A stretch of 64,000 bases of DNA from Chitinophaga sp. MM2321 (GTDB lineage Bacteria > Bacteroidota > Bacteroidia > Chitinophagales > Chitinophagaceae): positions 620,001-684,000 of the forward strand of contig NZ_OZ035533.1 of the NCBI RefSeq assembly GCF_964033635.1, in the 5' to 3' direction. Every line of letters starts with the position of its first letter. Within the stretch, counting starts at the first letter, position 1. Shown here one piece after another: positions 38,201-47,408 of the stretch. The translations under genes were made by a program, and so were the position numbers. The notes below the pieces were generated by a model. The model saw only the letters and a list, made by a program, of their open reading frames with translations, did no database searches and was not told the origin of the DNA.

Positions 38201-39048
38201 TATACGCGCCTTTGCCTGTACCTCCGGCAACATTACCTGTTGCCCTCATAGAGGAATTACCGTCCTATATTATACCTGTGAAAAGAACCCGGCTGGAAGC
38301 CACAGTTACCACCTTAGCTATAGAAGAAGGAATGGAAAGGCTCCGGGTTTCCCTGAAGAACACCGGAAAAATGACAGCGTTATTTAGTAAGGTAGCGCCT
38401 TTGCTGGATTATAGAAATGACCTGCTGCTTGACAATAATTTTATTATTGTTCCTCCCGGAGAAACGAGGAGCATTCTTATAAAAGCACCTGTAAAAACCG
38501 GGAGCCGGCTATCTTTATCGCAAACGGGGTGGAAAATATCCAGTTGGAATGCGGATGATGTAATTATCCAGCCTTCTGGAGGGATGCTTTTTTCATTCGG
38601 CAGAGTGGATCAGATGAGCAGAGAATTTGACGGATATCATCAGGGAAAAGGCATCGTAGCCGACGGAAAATATGCAGTGACCATATCAGGCCCGCGCCCA
38701 GATCCGGCACTGATACCGTGGATCGTAACAAAGCAGTCGGCCTTGAAAAGCATTATAGACCTGCCGCCGTTTGCCACCGGCAAAAGCGCACGTTTATACA
38801 TCAGTACTGCTGATCAATCTACCACACCGGCGGTTGTTTCAATATCCATAAACAATAGACATTTTTCAACTGCAATGCCTGGCGGACTTGGGAAACAGGA
38901 TACACTACCTTATCACCTGGCCTATCCTTATACTGCTATTATTGAGGTGCCGGAAGGATGGCTGCATCCTGGTGAAAATGTAATAAAGATCAGCACAGAC
39001 AAGGGCTGGTTTACATGGGATGCATGCAGGTTAGTGGCAACAGATTAA
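35272..39048 (+). CDS. GH2-family glycosidase with discoidin (F5/8 type C) domain
   Basis: The start at 35272 (MEFFRKIKLLGILLIL signal) gives 1258 residues. The order is sugar-binding jelly roll (WWYKKKFIAP, VWLNGQLVGKN), Ig-like domain (LWWPNGQGAQPLYHV), TIM barrel with acid/base Glu501 in GGNEMGWW and nucleophile Glu571 in STEYGAES, then beta domains. A discoidin module lies at about 850-985 (AFINDGKYGNN, YFEIDLGQ, ARYIRVRTG). It is most like the beta-mannosidase and exo-beta-glucosaminidase branch of GH2. It is the last plus-strand gene of the operon, and its last 18 bases overlap the convergent GH27 gene. Confidence 0.88.
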   Translation: MEFFRKIKLLGILLILTTPVGLTAGALDNLPDSLRVSKQADKEGRQVILLSGDDWWIHEGTGAGLPEGNGWIPASVPGNIQSDLENQHLLDPITYGDGDPRLTEVCRKDWWYKKKFIAPAGFPGRRNVIVFDGVDYSCEVWLNGQLVGKNAGMFRRFEFDITSVMIPGKENILAVKLDKMPDEILPYLLGADGKNSGAGTDYFFLNGINKTRQVLKDLKAPTNFAWDWGPAIWTLGIWKDVRIETTGASRIVWAQVKSRLTDAYKNATITVNLDVNTIASSGKGQLKLCIRGNGADQQSTADIRLEKGNSTVTGKLRLQDPALWWPNGQGAQPLYHVTAILFGENEEILDSVCTRIGIRELTWGEVEGAPANVPQDATKAPGLSRPNLLYVNGRPIRMIGANLQQPDLLQGNIMKRGPRVLELAHHAGINALRLWGGGVLPEKMFDLADELGLMLIHTFPLANSVPESDDVFVNNLEYTARNVVRQVRNHPSIVEWSGGNEMGWWTGLDHKALNALERSVKEEDGRLFRATNPVQGDRHGGYFYLPSIYNYYNDLTMTEHWGKGPMMRSTEYGAESPANLEVWQRDIPPPDQWPIIPERDAEKRVMIRKNIFHAMGEEWWLGKNVITSLFGEPKNLEAMINAGQFIGAEGIRLASDAFRRRGASLGGMFAWVLNEGWSNGAGSFHIDYDGIPLMNYYFLTDAFRPLAISLKYFSITYHKTKGIDTELWITSDLPEPSGKLSWQYIVRTSNGSVVDKGSGKAVVLPRQSIKIKDIHIAPPANLGPLFVELKLTDATSNVQSERVHILGLAGVGNVFAGLLEDSKTAVPGKAPSIASPAVASNYAYVGNGAKPASASSVSLNGSFTAAFINDGKYGNNSAWLADTLQSYFEIDLGQERIIGRFKIGRDRTFEQTDHPLGGLQIETSTDARKWTEVFTHPGIDDMTVYSPGRTVEILTAPSKARYIRVRTGKGAVDEFEVYAPLPVPPATLPVALIEELPSYIIPVKRTRLEATVTTLAIEEGMERLRVSLKNTGKMTALFSKVAPLLDYRNDLLLDNNFIIVPPGETRSILIKAPVKTGSRLSLSQTGWKISSWNADDVIIQPSGGMLFSFGRVDQMSREFDGYHQGKGIVADGKYAVTISGPRPDPALIPWIVTKQSALKSIIDLPPFATGKSARLYISTADQSTTPAVVSISINNRHFSTAMPGGLGKQDTLPYHLAYPYTAIIEVPEGWLHPGENVIKISTDKGWFTWDACRLVATD

Positions 39049-41031
39049 CTGCGCCTGCTGATTTGAAACCTTTATCAGTGCTACTCCCCTGGCAGGTACA
39101 GTGGTAGTAAATTCGTTTTGGAAAATGCCCTTGTCTTGCTGCCGCCAAAGATCACGTACTGCCTGGCGTTTACTTTTCTTATCACCTGCCCATTTGTAGG
39201 TTACCTCCGTGGGGAAAAGTCCCTGGTTACATAATCCCACCGCCTTGCTGCCATCTTCCAATTCCTTTACCATAACAAAAGTTTCTTTTGTGGAATCGAT
39301 ACCGCTTATTATTCCTGGTTTTCCCAGCCTGTCCTGGTTCACCTCAATTACTTCTGGGTTGCAAAGTATATTGAGTGTAAAGTCATCCAGCTTTTCCATA
39401 TCTCCACTATAAAATAACGGAGAAGGTAATAAGCACCATAGTGACATAAAAGAATATTGTTCCGTAGGAGATAGTTTGCAAGGTGCATTGCTCAGAAATC
39501 CAATCTGCAAATAATCCGGATCATTCCATCCGCCTGGTTTTGACCAGCTGCCATATTCCAGCGCATTTTTAATGGCCACATCGTAAAAGATATCGATGTC
39601 CAGACCAAGATCAGCTCCGGTGCGCCACGAGTGGCCTGCTTCTGCCCCCCAGCGCCATACACTATCCATACCATACTGACAAAGATTGAAGATAATATCC
39701 CGTTGTTGTTCTTTCAAATATTTCCCCATGTCGCGGAAAGGTTTTTGCATTTGTTCAGAGGTGTAAGGTCCGGGTCCGATTACCTCGCTGTAGGAACACC
39801 AGTCATATTTTAAAAAATCAAACCCCCAGTTGGCAAACTGTCTGGCATCCTGTTCTTCATGACCTGCGCTGGCACCGTATCCGCCGCAGGTAGTGGGGCC
39901 GGGAGAGGAGTAGATACCGGCTTTTAATCCTTTAGCGTGAATATAATCTGTCATCCCCTTCATGTCAGGAAAATAGGAATTTGGTTGAATATCACCCGCT
40001 GCATTCCGCAATGGACCTACCCGTCCGGGATGCCGCACTGCGGTGGCATTCATCCAGCAATCATCGATGTTTACATATTGGTATCCAACATCAGCCATAC
40101 CATTCTGTTCCATTAAGTCTGCGGCCTTACGCATTTTCTGATCCGTTATATTATCAAAATGTGTATACCAGTCGTTCCATCCCATTGGTGGTGTAAGGGC
40201 CAGTTTATCTCCACAGGAAATAGTAAATGCACGGGTATCAGTACCGGCTGCATTTTGAGCTTTCAGCACTACTTTGTAATCGCCGCGCTTTTTTAATGTG
40301 CCGGTGATGATACCGGTTTGGTCGTCCAGTGTAAGTCCCGCAGGTAGCCTTTTTGCAGAAAACCTGATCGGCCTGGTACCCGTAGCAGGTATACGGTAAA
40401 GAAACGGGCTGCCTGGTCTGCATCCATATACTTTAGGACCGTTGATTTGTGCAACCGGACGGGGTTTAGGGGTCAGTATTACTGCTTTATCTTCCGGTGC
40501 GGATATGGCTACTGGATCTTTCCCGCTAATCATAAACCGTGGTTCTGCCCAATCCATCTGCACATAGCTGCTCAGGTCTCCGGCGTTTACAACCGTAAGC
40601 ACCAGCGTATCAATTCCCCTGATATCAATATCGATATGTTTTGAAGGGTCGCCCAAATCCATCGGACCTGATTCCCACAATTTTTTACCATCTCCGATAA
40701 CCTTAAAATTTTGTTTGGTAAAAAAAACAATATTGGTGGTATCATCATCTACGCCTACATCAGCTATAAACCTGTCTGCACCACGTGCCAGGTCAATCCA
40801 TAAGGCGCTCTTGATCCGCGTACCAACGCCATATCCAAAAGTTTTTTTGGCGATAGTCATTTGCTTTTCATCTCCCCGGTGGTATACCCTGGGGACTCCG
40901 TAGGTTTGTTTCATTTTGCTGAGATCCAGGGAAGACAGCGGAAATGTTTTGACTGTTTTTTGCGCAGCACCTATTACCGGCAAGAGAAAAGGAATAAGGA
41001 TTAATCTTAGGCACAAAATATATGCTTTCAT
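39031..41031 (-). CDS. GH27 alpha-galactosidase with NPCBM and Ig-like domains
   Basis: The protein has 666 residues. A signal peptide is followed by an NPCBM galactose-binding-like module (about 25-170, GVGTRIKSALWIDLA) and a short Ig-like repeat (about 195-275, LPAGLTLDDQTGIITGTL). The GH27 catalytic barrel starts LALTPPMGWNDWYTHF. The nucleophile is Asp410 in FLKYDWC, and the acid/base is probably Asp474 in WRTGADLG. It would remove alpha-galactose side groups. It is transcribed toward the GH2 gene, ending in an 18-base antisense overlap. With GH5 and GH2 it makes a classic galactomannan set (inference). Confidence 0.92.
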   Translation of the reverse strand: MKAYILCLRLILIPFLLPVIGAAQKTVKTFPLSSLDLSKMKQTYGVPRVYHRGDEKQMTIAKKTFGYGVGTRIKSALWIDLARGADRFIADVGVDDDTTNIVFFTKQNFKVIGDGKKLWESGPMDLGDPSKHIDIDIRGIDTLVLTVVNAGDLSSYVQMDWAEPRFMISGKDPVAISAPEDKAVILTPKPRPVAQINGPKVYGCRPGSPFLYRIPATGTRPIRFSAKRLPAGLTLDDQTGIITGTLKKRGDYKVVLKAQNAAGTDTRAFTISCGDKLALTPPMGWNDWYTHFDNITDQKMRKAADLMEQNGMADVGYQYVNIDDCWMNATAVRHPGRVGPLRNAAGDIQPNSYFPDMKGMTDYIHAKGLKAGIYSSPGPTTCGGYGASAGHEEQDARQFANWGFDFLKYDWCSYSEVIGPGPYTSEQMQKPFRDMGKYLKEQQRDIIFNLCQYGMDSVWRWGAEAGHSWRTGADLGLDIDIFYDVAIKNALEYGSWSKPGGWNDPDYLQIGFLSNAPCKLSPTEQYSFMSLWCLLPSPLFYSGDMEKLDDFTLNILCNPEVIEVNQDRLGKPGIISGIDSTKETFVMVKELEDGSKAVGLCNQGLFPTEVTYKWAGDKKSKRQAVRDLWRQQDKGIFQNEFTTTVPARGVALIKVSNQQAQLICCH

Positions 41032-41063
41032 TTTTTGCTGGTGTTTGATGTGATATTAAAATG

Positions 41064-41843
41064 TTAATGCTTCCGGGCAGGTTTAAAAACTTCCTGCCAT
41101 GCGTTGGCCATGAGTTTCGCGCCCGCCAATGTGGTATGAATACCATCGCCACTCCAGTAAGATGCCGGGGCTTTTTGTTGGGCCTTTTCGAAAATGTGCT
41201 GTAAAGGAATGAATGCGGCGTTATATTTCTCTGCTAATTCCTTTGCTACATGCCGGTATTCATCAAATGCCGGAAACCAGGAATCATTTACATGAAAAAG
41301 TCCCTTTATTGCAAAGGGTTCTGCAATGATCAGTTTTACTTCCGGTAGTGCAGCCATCGTCCTGTCCAGCAGCTGTTGATAAGCTTCCCTGAATGTGGTG
41401 GCATTTCCGGAATGGCTGTCACGCAATTTCATGGAGAAATCATTAACCCCTATCAGTATGCTAAGCACGTTGGGTTTCAGCGAAAGACAATCATTGTCCC
41501 ATCGGGCAGCTAAATTCTTTATGCCATTTCCGCTGATACCTCTATTGAATATTTGCAGATTTTTTTCTGGATGCTTATCCAGTAATGCTGCCGCAGTAAG
41601 GAGCGCATAGCCGGAACCCATCCCTTCAGAATCATTACTGGTCGTTATATCTGTTTTTCTATGCCAGTCTGTTATGGAATCGCCCTGGAAAAGAATGATA
41701 TCATCCTTTTTTAAAGGAACTCCAGGCAATGCTTTTTCTTCCGGAACAGCAGCTAAAGTAGCGGGAATGCCACTCAATAAGCAGGCGCTTACCGATAAAG
41801 ATTTAATAAAAGATCGCCTGTTGTTTTCATTATTTTTTTTCAT
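41064..41843 (-). CDS. Tat-signal SGNH/GDSL-type esterase
   Basis: ATG at 41843 is chosen because it begins a twin-arginine signal (NRRSFIKSLSVSACLL); 33 upstream codons lack one. It has about 259 residues. SGNH blocks are seen: FQGDSITDW (nucleophile Ser), GISGNGIKNL, LIGVNDFS and DGIHTTLAG (Asp/His). It is likely a carbohydrate esterase that removes acetyl groups from glycan chains before GH27 and other enzymes act. It lies 33 bases upstream of GH27 in the same orientation, so the two probably form an operon. Confidence 0.88.
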   Translation of the reverse strand: MKKNNENNRRSFIKSLSVSACLLSGIPATLAAVPEEKALPGVPLKKDDIILFQGDSITDWHRKTDITTSNDSEGMGSGYALLTAAALLDKHPEKNLQIFNRGISGNGIKNLAARWDNDCLSLKPNVLSILIGVNDFSMKLRDSHSGNATTFREAYQQLLDRTMAALPEVKLIIAEPFAIKGLFHVNDSWFPAFDEYRHVAKELAEKYNAAFIPLQHIFEKAQQKAPASYWSGDGIHTTLAGAKLMANAWQEVFKPARKH

Positions 41844-42169
41844 GGTTGATTTTTGGACTCGAAATGAGAATAAATCTTTACAGGAGGATGAAATTGTACC
41901 GGTAATTTTCTGTTTGTAAAAGATCGCTTTAGTACACTTCAAATTTATCCGGTCCGGCGCTTTAAAGTTTAAGAATATTATCCTTTAATCTTCATGACTT
42001 ACCCCAGACTGATCATCATTACTGTATTGGTAAGATCCTGGTGCGTGTAGGTTAAGAAAAGCATAAAAGAAGATAAGTATGTTATAGTTGTAAGACGCCC
42101 AAAGTTTACATTTGAAATAATAAGGGATCCATCCCACGTTATCAACATCCAGAGAATAAATTACACGTT
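41844..42169. other. Divergent intergenic region
   Basis: There are 326 bases between the esterase and GH28 starts. A possible -7 box TACATTTG lies at 42107-42114, but I see no matching TTTG at the right distance upstream. Nothing else stands out. Confidence 0.4.
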
Positions 42170-43831
42170 ATGAAAAGGACTGAATTTTTGAGAAAGACAG
42201 CCATTGTCTTTTTTTTAACATTGATATTAACTGCATTGCATGTGCAATTGTATGCAGTCAGTTTCCCGCCGGGAAAAAGAGTTTTTGATGTGCGCGGATA
42301 CGGCGCCAAAGCAGATGGTAAAACAGATGATGCCATGGCCATTCAAAAAGCTATAGATGATTGTTCGAAGAATAATGGCGGTGTGGTATTACTGGATAAT
42401 GGCACTTTTTTGTCTTCCGGCATTACATTTAAAAGCAATGTGGAGTTGCATCTTACCGTTAGCGCCTTGTTACTGGGATCTACGGATGCCAGCAAATATA
42501 ATATCGATACCAAGTTAAGTACCAAGCATCCGATCCGGTCATTGATTTATGCACCTGATTGCGTGAATATCGCGATTACAGGACCCGGTAAAATTGATGG
42601 CCAGGGCGATCTCATCAAGGTGAAAACCGACAACGAGCGGCCCGATCTAATTGTGCTTCATGGTAGCAAGGATATCAGGATACAGGATGTTTTTATTACA
42701 AATTCCTGCAAGTTTGCCGTATTTGTCTTGCAGTGCGAAAGGTTGCGGGTAGAAGGTGTAAAGCTGGTAAATCTTAAAAATGCCAATAATGATGGATTTG
42801 ATATAGATGGTTCCAAAGATGTAATTATCAACAACACAAATATCCATTCAATAGATGATTGCATCGCCTTAAAAGCCAGTACCAGAGAAGACGTATGCTC
42901 GAACATAGTGATCACCAATTGCATCCTAAGTTCGCGTTGTGCCGCATTCCGGGTGGGACCGGATGCGCTGGCAGATATTGAAAATGTGACGATGAGCAAT
43001 TGCATTATACGTAATACGGGCTTAAACGGGATCAAGATCCAGGAATCGATGGGCGCTGTTACGCGGAATATGACCTTTTCCAATATTGTGATGGAGAATG
43101 TGAAGGGCCCTATCTCTATCCGGCTTTCCGGATGGTCTGCCGGTCCGTATAATGACTCCTGGACTACTTTTGATGACAAAGATTGGGAAAAGGGGAAGCT
43201 GCAAAATATCCTTTTCGAAAATATCAGGGCTACAGTTCCCAGAGAATTGGAGATGAAACCGGAGTTTGCCGTTTCTCCTGCCGGCTGGTTGAATATCACC
43301 AAACTGAATGTGGGCATCTCTATTACCGGTACGTCGAAAACAAGGCCGCAGGGAATTACATTCAGCAATATTGATATTACGTTTGCCGGCGGAGGCACCG
43401 CTGAACAGGCGGCTATCCGGAACGTTCCCGATCTTGAAAGGGACTATCCTGAAATGTATATGTTTGGTGAGCTGCCGGCTTATGGTCTTTATATGCACCA
43501 TGTTTCCGGTGTGGTATTGAATAATGTGCGGTTCGATCTTAAAAGCGAAGACTTGCGCCCAGCCATCGTTTGTGATGATGTGGATGATTTGGAGTTGACT
43601 GGCTTTAAGGCAACAGGCAGCAAAAATGCGGAATCGCTCATCCGCCTTCAAAATAGCAGTAATGTATTTATCAACGGGTCCAGACCGCTCAACAACATCG
43701 GCACTTTTCTGCGGGTAGAAGGCGCTAAAAGTAATGATATCAAACTGTCCGGGAATAAACTGAACTTCGCCCGAAAGGCGGTAGAAGTGACTGTAGGCGC
43801 CAAATCCGGTGCTGTTTCCTATGAAAAATAA
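42170..43831 (+). CDS. Secreted GH28-like (polygalacturonase-fold) glycosidase
   Basis: The protein has 553 residues with a signal peptide (LRKTAIVFFLTLILTAL). The fold is a right-handed beta-helix starting RVFDVRGYGAKADGKTDDAMAI. GH28 active-site blocks are recognisable but altered: NNDGFDIDGS (usual NTDG-D), SIDDCIALKA (DD-A conserved), FRVGP in place of the G-H-G motif and GIKIQ for RIK. The catalytic Asp residues are present, while the His is not obvious. It may act on a substituted galacturonan or another uronic-acid polymer. It stands alone after a divergent gap, with the quinoprotein 200 bases downstream. Confidence 0.85.
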   Translation: MKRTEFLRKTAIVFFLTLILTALHVQLYAVSFPPGKRVFDVRGYGAKADGKTDDAMAIQKAIDDCSKNNGGVVLLDNGTFLSSGITFKSNVELHLTVSALLLGSTDASKYNIDTKLSTKHPIRSLIYAPDCVNIAITGPGKIDGQGDLIKVKTDNERPDLIVLHGSKDIRIQDVFITNSCKFAVFVLQCERLRVEGVKLVNLKNANNDGFDIDGSKDVIINNTNIHSIDDCIALKASTREDVCSNIVITNCILSSRCAAFRVGPDALADIENVTMSNCIIRNTGLNGIKIQESMGAVTRNMTFSNIVMENVKGPISIRLSGWSAGPYNDSWTTFDDKDWEKGKLQNILFENIRATVPRELEMKPEFAVSPAGWLNITKLNVGISITGTSKTRPQGITFSNIDITFAGGGTAEQAAIRNVPDLERDYPEMYMFGELPAYGLYMHHVSGVVLNNVRFDLKSEDLRPAIVCDDVDDLELTGFKATGSKNAESLIRLQNSSNVFINGSRPLNNIGTFLRVEGAKSNDIKLSGNKLNFARKAVEVTVGAKSGAVSYEK

Positions 43832-44037
43832 TGGCGCCCACCGGATGGGCGACCACATCATGAAAACCAGTAGCCAATGCGTAGTAGGATCGTCATATAA
43901 CGTGAACGGGCATATTATGGGTAAAAATCCATGCAAAGAGGAGAATATGACGACATTTCATGATTATGTATTGAGTACTTTAAAGGTGGCTTTTAAAATG
44001 TAACAACTCTCAGGAGTTGATGATTAAATGTAAACGT

Positions 44038-46200
44038 ATGAAATTCACTAGTTACAGATTTCTTCTGGGCATATCATTGATATCTATTATTAATTCCTGT
44101 ACCTCTGGTAACGAGTCCGCCTATACGGATTGGAAGGTGGCGGGAGGAACCAGGGCGGCCACCCATTACTCATCACTCGACCAGATCGATACCTCGAATG
44201 TGGGCAAGCTGAAAGTGGCTTGGACTTATCTCTCGGAAGGTGGTGATAGTACGAAGTTTGGCCCGATGCAGTGCAACCCGATCATTATTGATAACGTCCT
44301 ATACGGCGTTTCTCCCAAATTGAAGTTGTTTGCTGTTGATGCGGCTACGGGCATAGAAAAATGGAATTTTGATGCCACGGATACGGCCGTTAATAAAACC
44401 TGGCCGCGGAATAGCGTTAATATGAACAGAGGCGTGGCCTACTGGGAAGAAGGTGATGATAAAAGAATCATTTTTACCGTAGGATCGGTGGCATTTGCCG
44501 TGAATGCTGTCACCGGTCGACTCATTCCCTCTTTTGGTCAGGATGGTGGTATCAATCTGAACAAAGGACTTGACCGGGATGAAAAGACAGTTTTTGTTGC
44601 CCCTACCTCACCAGTGATGATCTATAAAAACCTGTTTTTCCTGAGTGGACTGGTAGGAGATGAAAGCCCCGGACATATCCGCGCATTTGATGTGAAAACG
44701 GGCGAGCAAAAATGGATCTTTCATACCGTACCTTATCCTGGAGAAGCGGGATATGAAACCTGGGAAGACACGACTGCCTATAAATTTATGGGCTCTACCA
44801 ATAGCTGGGCAGGGTTTAGCCTGGATGAAAAAAGAGGAATTCTTTTTGCGCCCACCGGCAACCCGACAAATGATTTTTACGGCGGACATAGACTGGGGAA
44901 AGGCCTGTATGGCAACTGCCTGTTAGCCTTGGATGCTGCCACGGGTAAATTGCTCTGGCATTTTCAAACCGTACATCACGATGTATGGGACCGGGATGTG
45001 CCTACGCCGCCAGCACTCATTACCGTTGTACGTGATGGTAAAAAGATCGATGCCGTAGCGCAATCTACCAAGTCAGGTTACATCTTTATGTTTGAAAGAG
45101 AAACCGGTAAGGAAATATTTCCCATTGAAGAAGTACCCGTGCCTACTGATACCCGGTTACAGCAAGAAGTATTGTGGCCCACCCAACCAGTACCTACCTT
45201 GCCCAAACCGTTTGTGAGACAAAACTTTAAGGAGTCAGATCTGAATACGCTGGTCAGCGATTCTTCTTTCGCCGATATAAAAAGAAGGTTCAATAGCTAT
45301 CGTACAGATCATATGTTTGCTCCTCCATCCGTAGAGGGAACGCTTATTTTTCCCGGATATGATGGTGGTGGAGAATGGGGTGGACCTGCTGTAGATCCTA
45401 CCACCAATCTGCTGTATGTAAATGCCAATGAAATGACCTGGGTGCTGAACATGGTACCGAGCAAGCCCGATAAAGAAAAGGTCAGAACAAACCTGGAGGC
45501 AGGCGTGGGCATATACACCCAGCACTGCATGGGATGTCATGGCCCTGAACGCCTGGGTGCAGGCGACTATCCCGGTTTGATAGGAGTAGAGAAAAAATAT
45601 TCTACCGAAGAGTTTGTGCAGTTAATCTCTACAGGAAGAAGAATGATGCCGGGATTTAATAACCTGTCGAAAGAAGAGAAGAATGCGGTGGCTTCTTTCA
45701 TCCTGGACTTGAAATCGGAACAACCAAAAACATATACCGGACCTGCTCAAAAGCAGGATGGACCTCCAAAAGCATTGTATGGCTTTACCGGGTATAATAA
45801 ATTTTTAACCAAGGAGGGGTATCCTGCGATCAATCCGCCATGGGGAACGATCAGTGCTATTGATTTAAATACCGGGGAATTGGTGTGGAAAGTGCCGTTC
45901 GGTGAATTTGAGGAGCTGAAAGCGAAAGGCGTACCTGTAACAGGCCGTGAGAATTATGGTGGACCCGTAGTTACCGCAGGTGGTTTATTGTTTATTGGTG
46001 CTTCTGCTGATGGTAAATTCAGGGTCTATAATAAAATGACCGGAAAAATATTATGGGAAACAGATCTTCCGGCGCCGGGTGTAGCTACGCCATCTACCTA
46101 CACGGTGAATGGTAAACAATATGTAGTGATTGCCTGCGGCGGATCAAAGTGGGGCGGAAAATCAAGTGATGCATATGTCGCCTTTACGTTGTCTGAATAA
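44038..46200 (+). CDS. PQQ-dependent dehydrogenase-like lipoprotein with internal cytochrome c domain
   Basis: The start at 44038 leads directly into a lipoprotein signal (MKFTSYRFLLGISLISI, then NSCTS); ATGs at 44017 and 44020 are also possible. It has about 720 residues and is a clear paralogue of the quinoprotein at 10856-13036 along its whole length (LKVAWTY, QCNPIII, LFAVDAATGIEKW). The haem motif CMGCH is at 497-501 within the propeller, with GRRMMPGF as the likely Met ligand, and blades continue after it. It should oxidise a periplasmic sugar or alcohol. It has no SusCD next to it and is followed by two lipoprotein sugar isomerase-like genes, which suggests a joint oxidation/isomerisation step. 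Confidence 0.86.
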   Translation: MKFTSYRFLLGISLISIINSCTSGNESAYTDWKVAGGTRAATHYSSLDQIDTSNVGKLKVAWTYLSEGGDSTKFGPMQCNPIIIDNVLYGVSPKLKLFAVDAATGIEKWNFDATDTAVNKTWPRNSVNMNRGVAYWEEGDDKRIIFTVGSVAFAVNAVTGRLIPSFGQDGGINLNKGLDRDEKTVFVAPTSPVMIYKNLFFLSGLVGDESPGHIRAFDVKTGEQKWIFHTVPYPGEAGYETWEDTTAYKFMGSTNSWAGFSLDEKRGILFAPTGNPTNDFYGGHRLGKGLYGNCLLALDAATGKLLWHFQTVHHDVWDRDVPTPPALITVVRDGKKIDAVAQSTKSGYIFMFERETGKEIFPIEEVPVPTDTRLQQEVLWPTQPVPTLPKPFVRQNFKESDLNTLVSDSSFADIKRRFNSYRTDHMFAPPSVEGTLIFPGYDGGGEWGGPAVDPTTNLLYVNANEMTWVLNMVPSKPDKEKVRTNLEAGVGIYTQHCMGCHGPERLGAGDYPGLIGVEKKYSTEEFVQLISTGRRMMPGFNNLSKEEKNAVASFILDLKSEQPKTYTGPAQKQDGPPKALYGFTGYNKFLTKEGYPAINPPWGTISAIDLNTGELVWKVPFGEFEELKAKGVPVTGRENYGGPVVTAGGLLFIGASADGKFRVYNKMTGKILWETDLPAPGVATPSTYTVNGKQYVVIACGGSKWGGKSSDAYVAFTLSE

Positions 46201-46274
46201 CAGGGATGGTTGCGAAGATAAAAACATATCTTTCTGATACCCCCTTTCCACATTTTTAATATTAATAACAAGAA

Positions 46275-47150
46275 ATGAAAAAGAATAGTGTTTACGCTTG
46301 TTTAATTGGTTTGGCAACCCTTCTTTTTACCGCCTGCAATGGCCCTGAAAATAGTGGTAGTAATGGAGAGAAAGCAGGTGCACCCTTGAAGATGGGGCTG
46401 GCACTATATTCTTTCAATAATATTCCTTTTGCAGCTGCTATAGAGAAGATCGACAGCGGTAAAATAAAATATATAGAAGGGTTTTCCTTTTATAAGCTGG
46501 GAGAAGGATACGGTGACTCCACGATGGGCTCACTTTCAAAAGAAGGCATCCGCAAAATGAAAGACCTGATGCAGCAGCGGCAGGTAAAAATGGTGTCCAT
46601 GTTTGTGGGCGGCGGAAATAATCTGGAAGAGTGGAAACAAACCTTTGAAATGGCCAAAGAATTTGATCTGGAATTCGTTACCTGCGAACCTGTAATAACG
46701 CAATTGGATATGATCGACAGTCTGGCGGGTGTATATAACATCAAAGTGGCTATTCATAATCATTGGAAAGGTATCAGTGTTTACTGGAATCCGGATACCC
46801 TTTTAAGTATCATTAAAACACACAAGAATTTGGGCGCCTGTGGAGATCTCGGGCATTGGGTAAGAAGCGGCCTCGATCCGGCTAAATGTCTGGAAATACT
46901 GCAAGGGCATATAATGGGCCTTCATCTGAAAGATGTAGACCAGATCGGAAAGGCAGAAGCTACCGCAGATGTGCCAGTAGGTACTGGTGTAGTGGATTTT
47001 ACAAAAGTAGTGGCGGAATTAAAACGGCAGGAATTTAAAGGAGTAGTATCCATCGAATGTGAATTCAATTTTGGTGAAAATCTATCTGCCATTGTTAATT
47101 CCATCAACTACATGGATGAATTGAGTGCGGATAAAACGAGTGATAAATAG
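46275..47150 (+). CDS. Lipoprotein sugar isomerase/epimerase-like TIM-barrel protein (copy A)
   Basis: The protein has 291 residues with lipobox LLFTAC at the signal end. The rest is a xylose-isomerase-like (AP endonuclease 2 superfamily) barrel. Candidate metal ligands are Glu in VTCEP, His in IHNHW, the CGDLGHW Asp/His, HLKDVD and SIECEF Glu. Cytoplasmic relatives isomerise or epimerise sugars and inositols; lipid-anchored periplasmic versions in Bacteroidota are linked to keto-sugar pathways. It follows the quinoprotein by 75 bases, so they are probably co-transcribed. Confidence 0.83.
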   Translation: MKKNSVYACLIGLATLLFTACNGPENSGSNGEKAGAPLKMGLALYSFNNIPFAAAIEKIDSGKIKYIEGFSFYKLGEGYGDSTMGSLSKEGIRKMKDLMQQRQVKMVSMFVGGGNNLEEWKQTFEMAKEFDLEFVTCEPVITQLDMIDSLAGVYNIKVAIHNHWKGISVYWNPDTLLSIIKTHKNLGACGDLGHWVRSGLDPAKCLEILQGHIMGLHLKDVDQIGKAEATADVPVGTGVVDFTKVVAELKRQEFKGVVSIECEFNFGENLSAIVNSINYMDELSADKTSDK

Positions 47151-47262
47151 CACGGCGTCGCATAGCCTCTTGCGGTCTGAAGAGGTGCATTTTGGTTAAT
47201 AATTTATGATAAGAGGCGAATATCATGATATTTCCTTATCATGTATTGACTATTTTTATGCT

Positions 47263-47292
47263 TGCTTTTAGGGAAACAGTTCCCTAAAAGCA
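47263..47292 (+). other. 13-bp hairpin between the tandem isomerase genes
   Basis: TGCTTTTAGGGAA and TTCCCTAAAAGCA pair perfectly around loop ACAG. No T-run follows, so it may be an mRNA processing or stability element rather than a terminator. Confidence 0.5.
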
Positions 47293-47408
47293 GGTGATAG
47301 CATATAGACGGGGCCTATCTTCGGATCGATGCGGAGATCAAAAACGGGCATATTGCTTGTCATCTTTCTGCAACAGTATTTCAATATTTTTAATATTAAT
47401 AATAAGAG

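Noticed and set aside
43809..44003. 64-codon plus-strand frame between GH28 and the quinoprotein
   Set aside because: It overlaps the GH28 end, has no recognisable features and has an odd composition.
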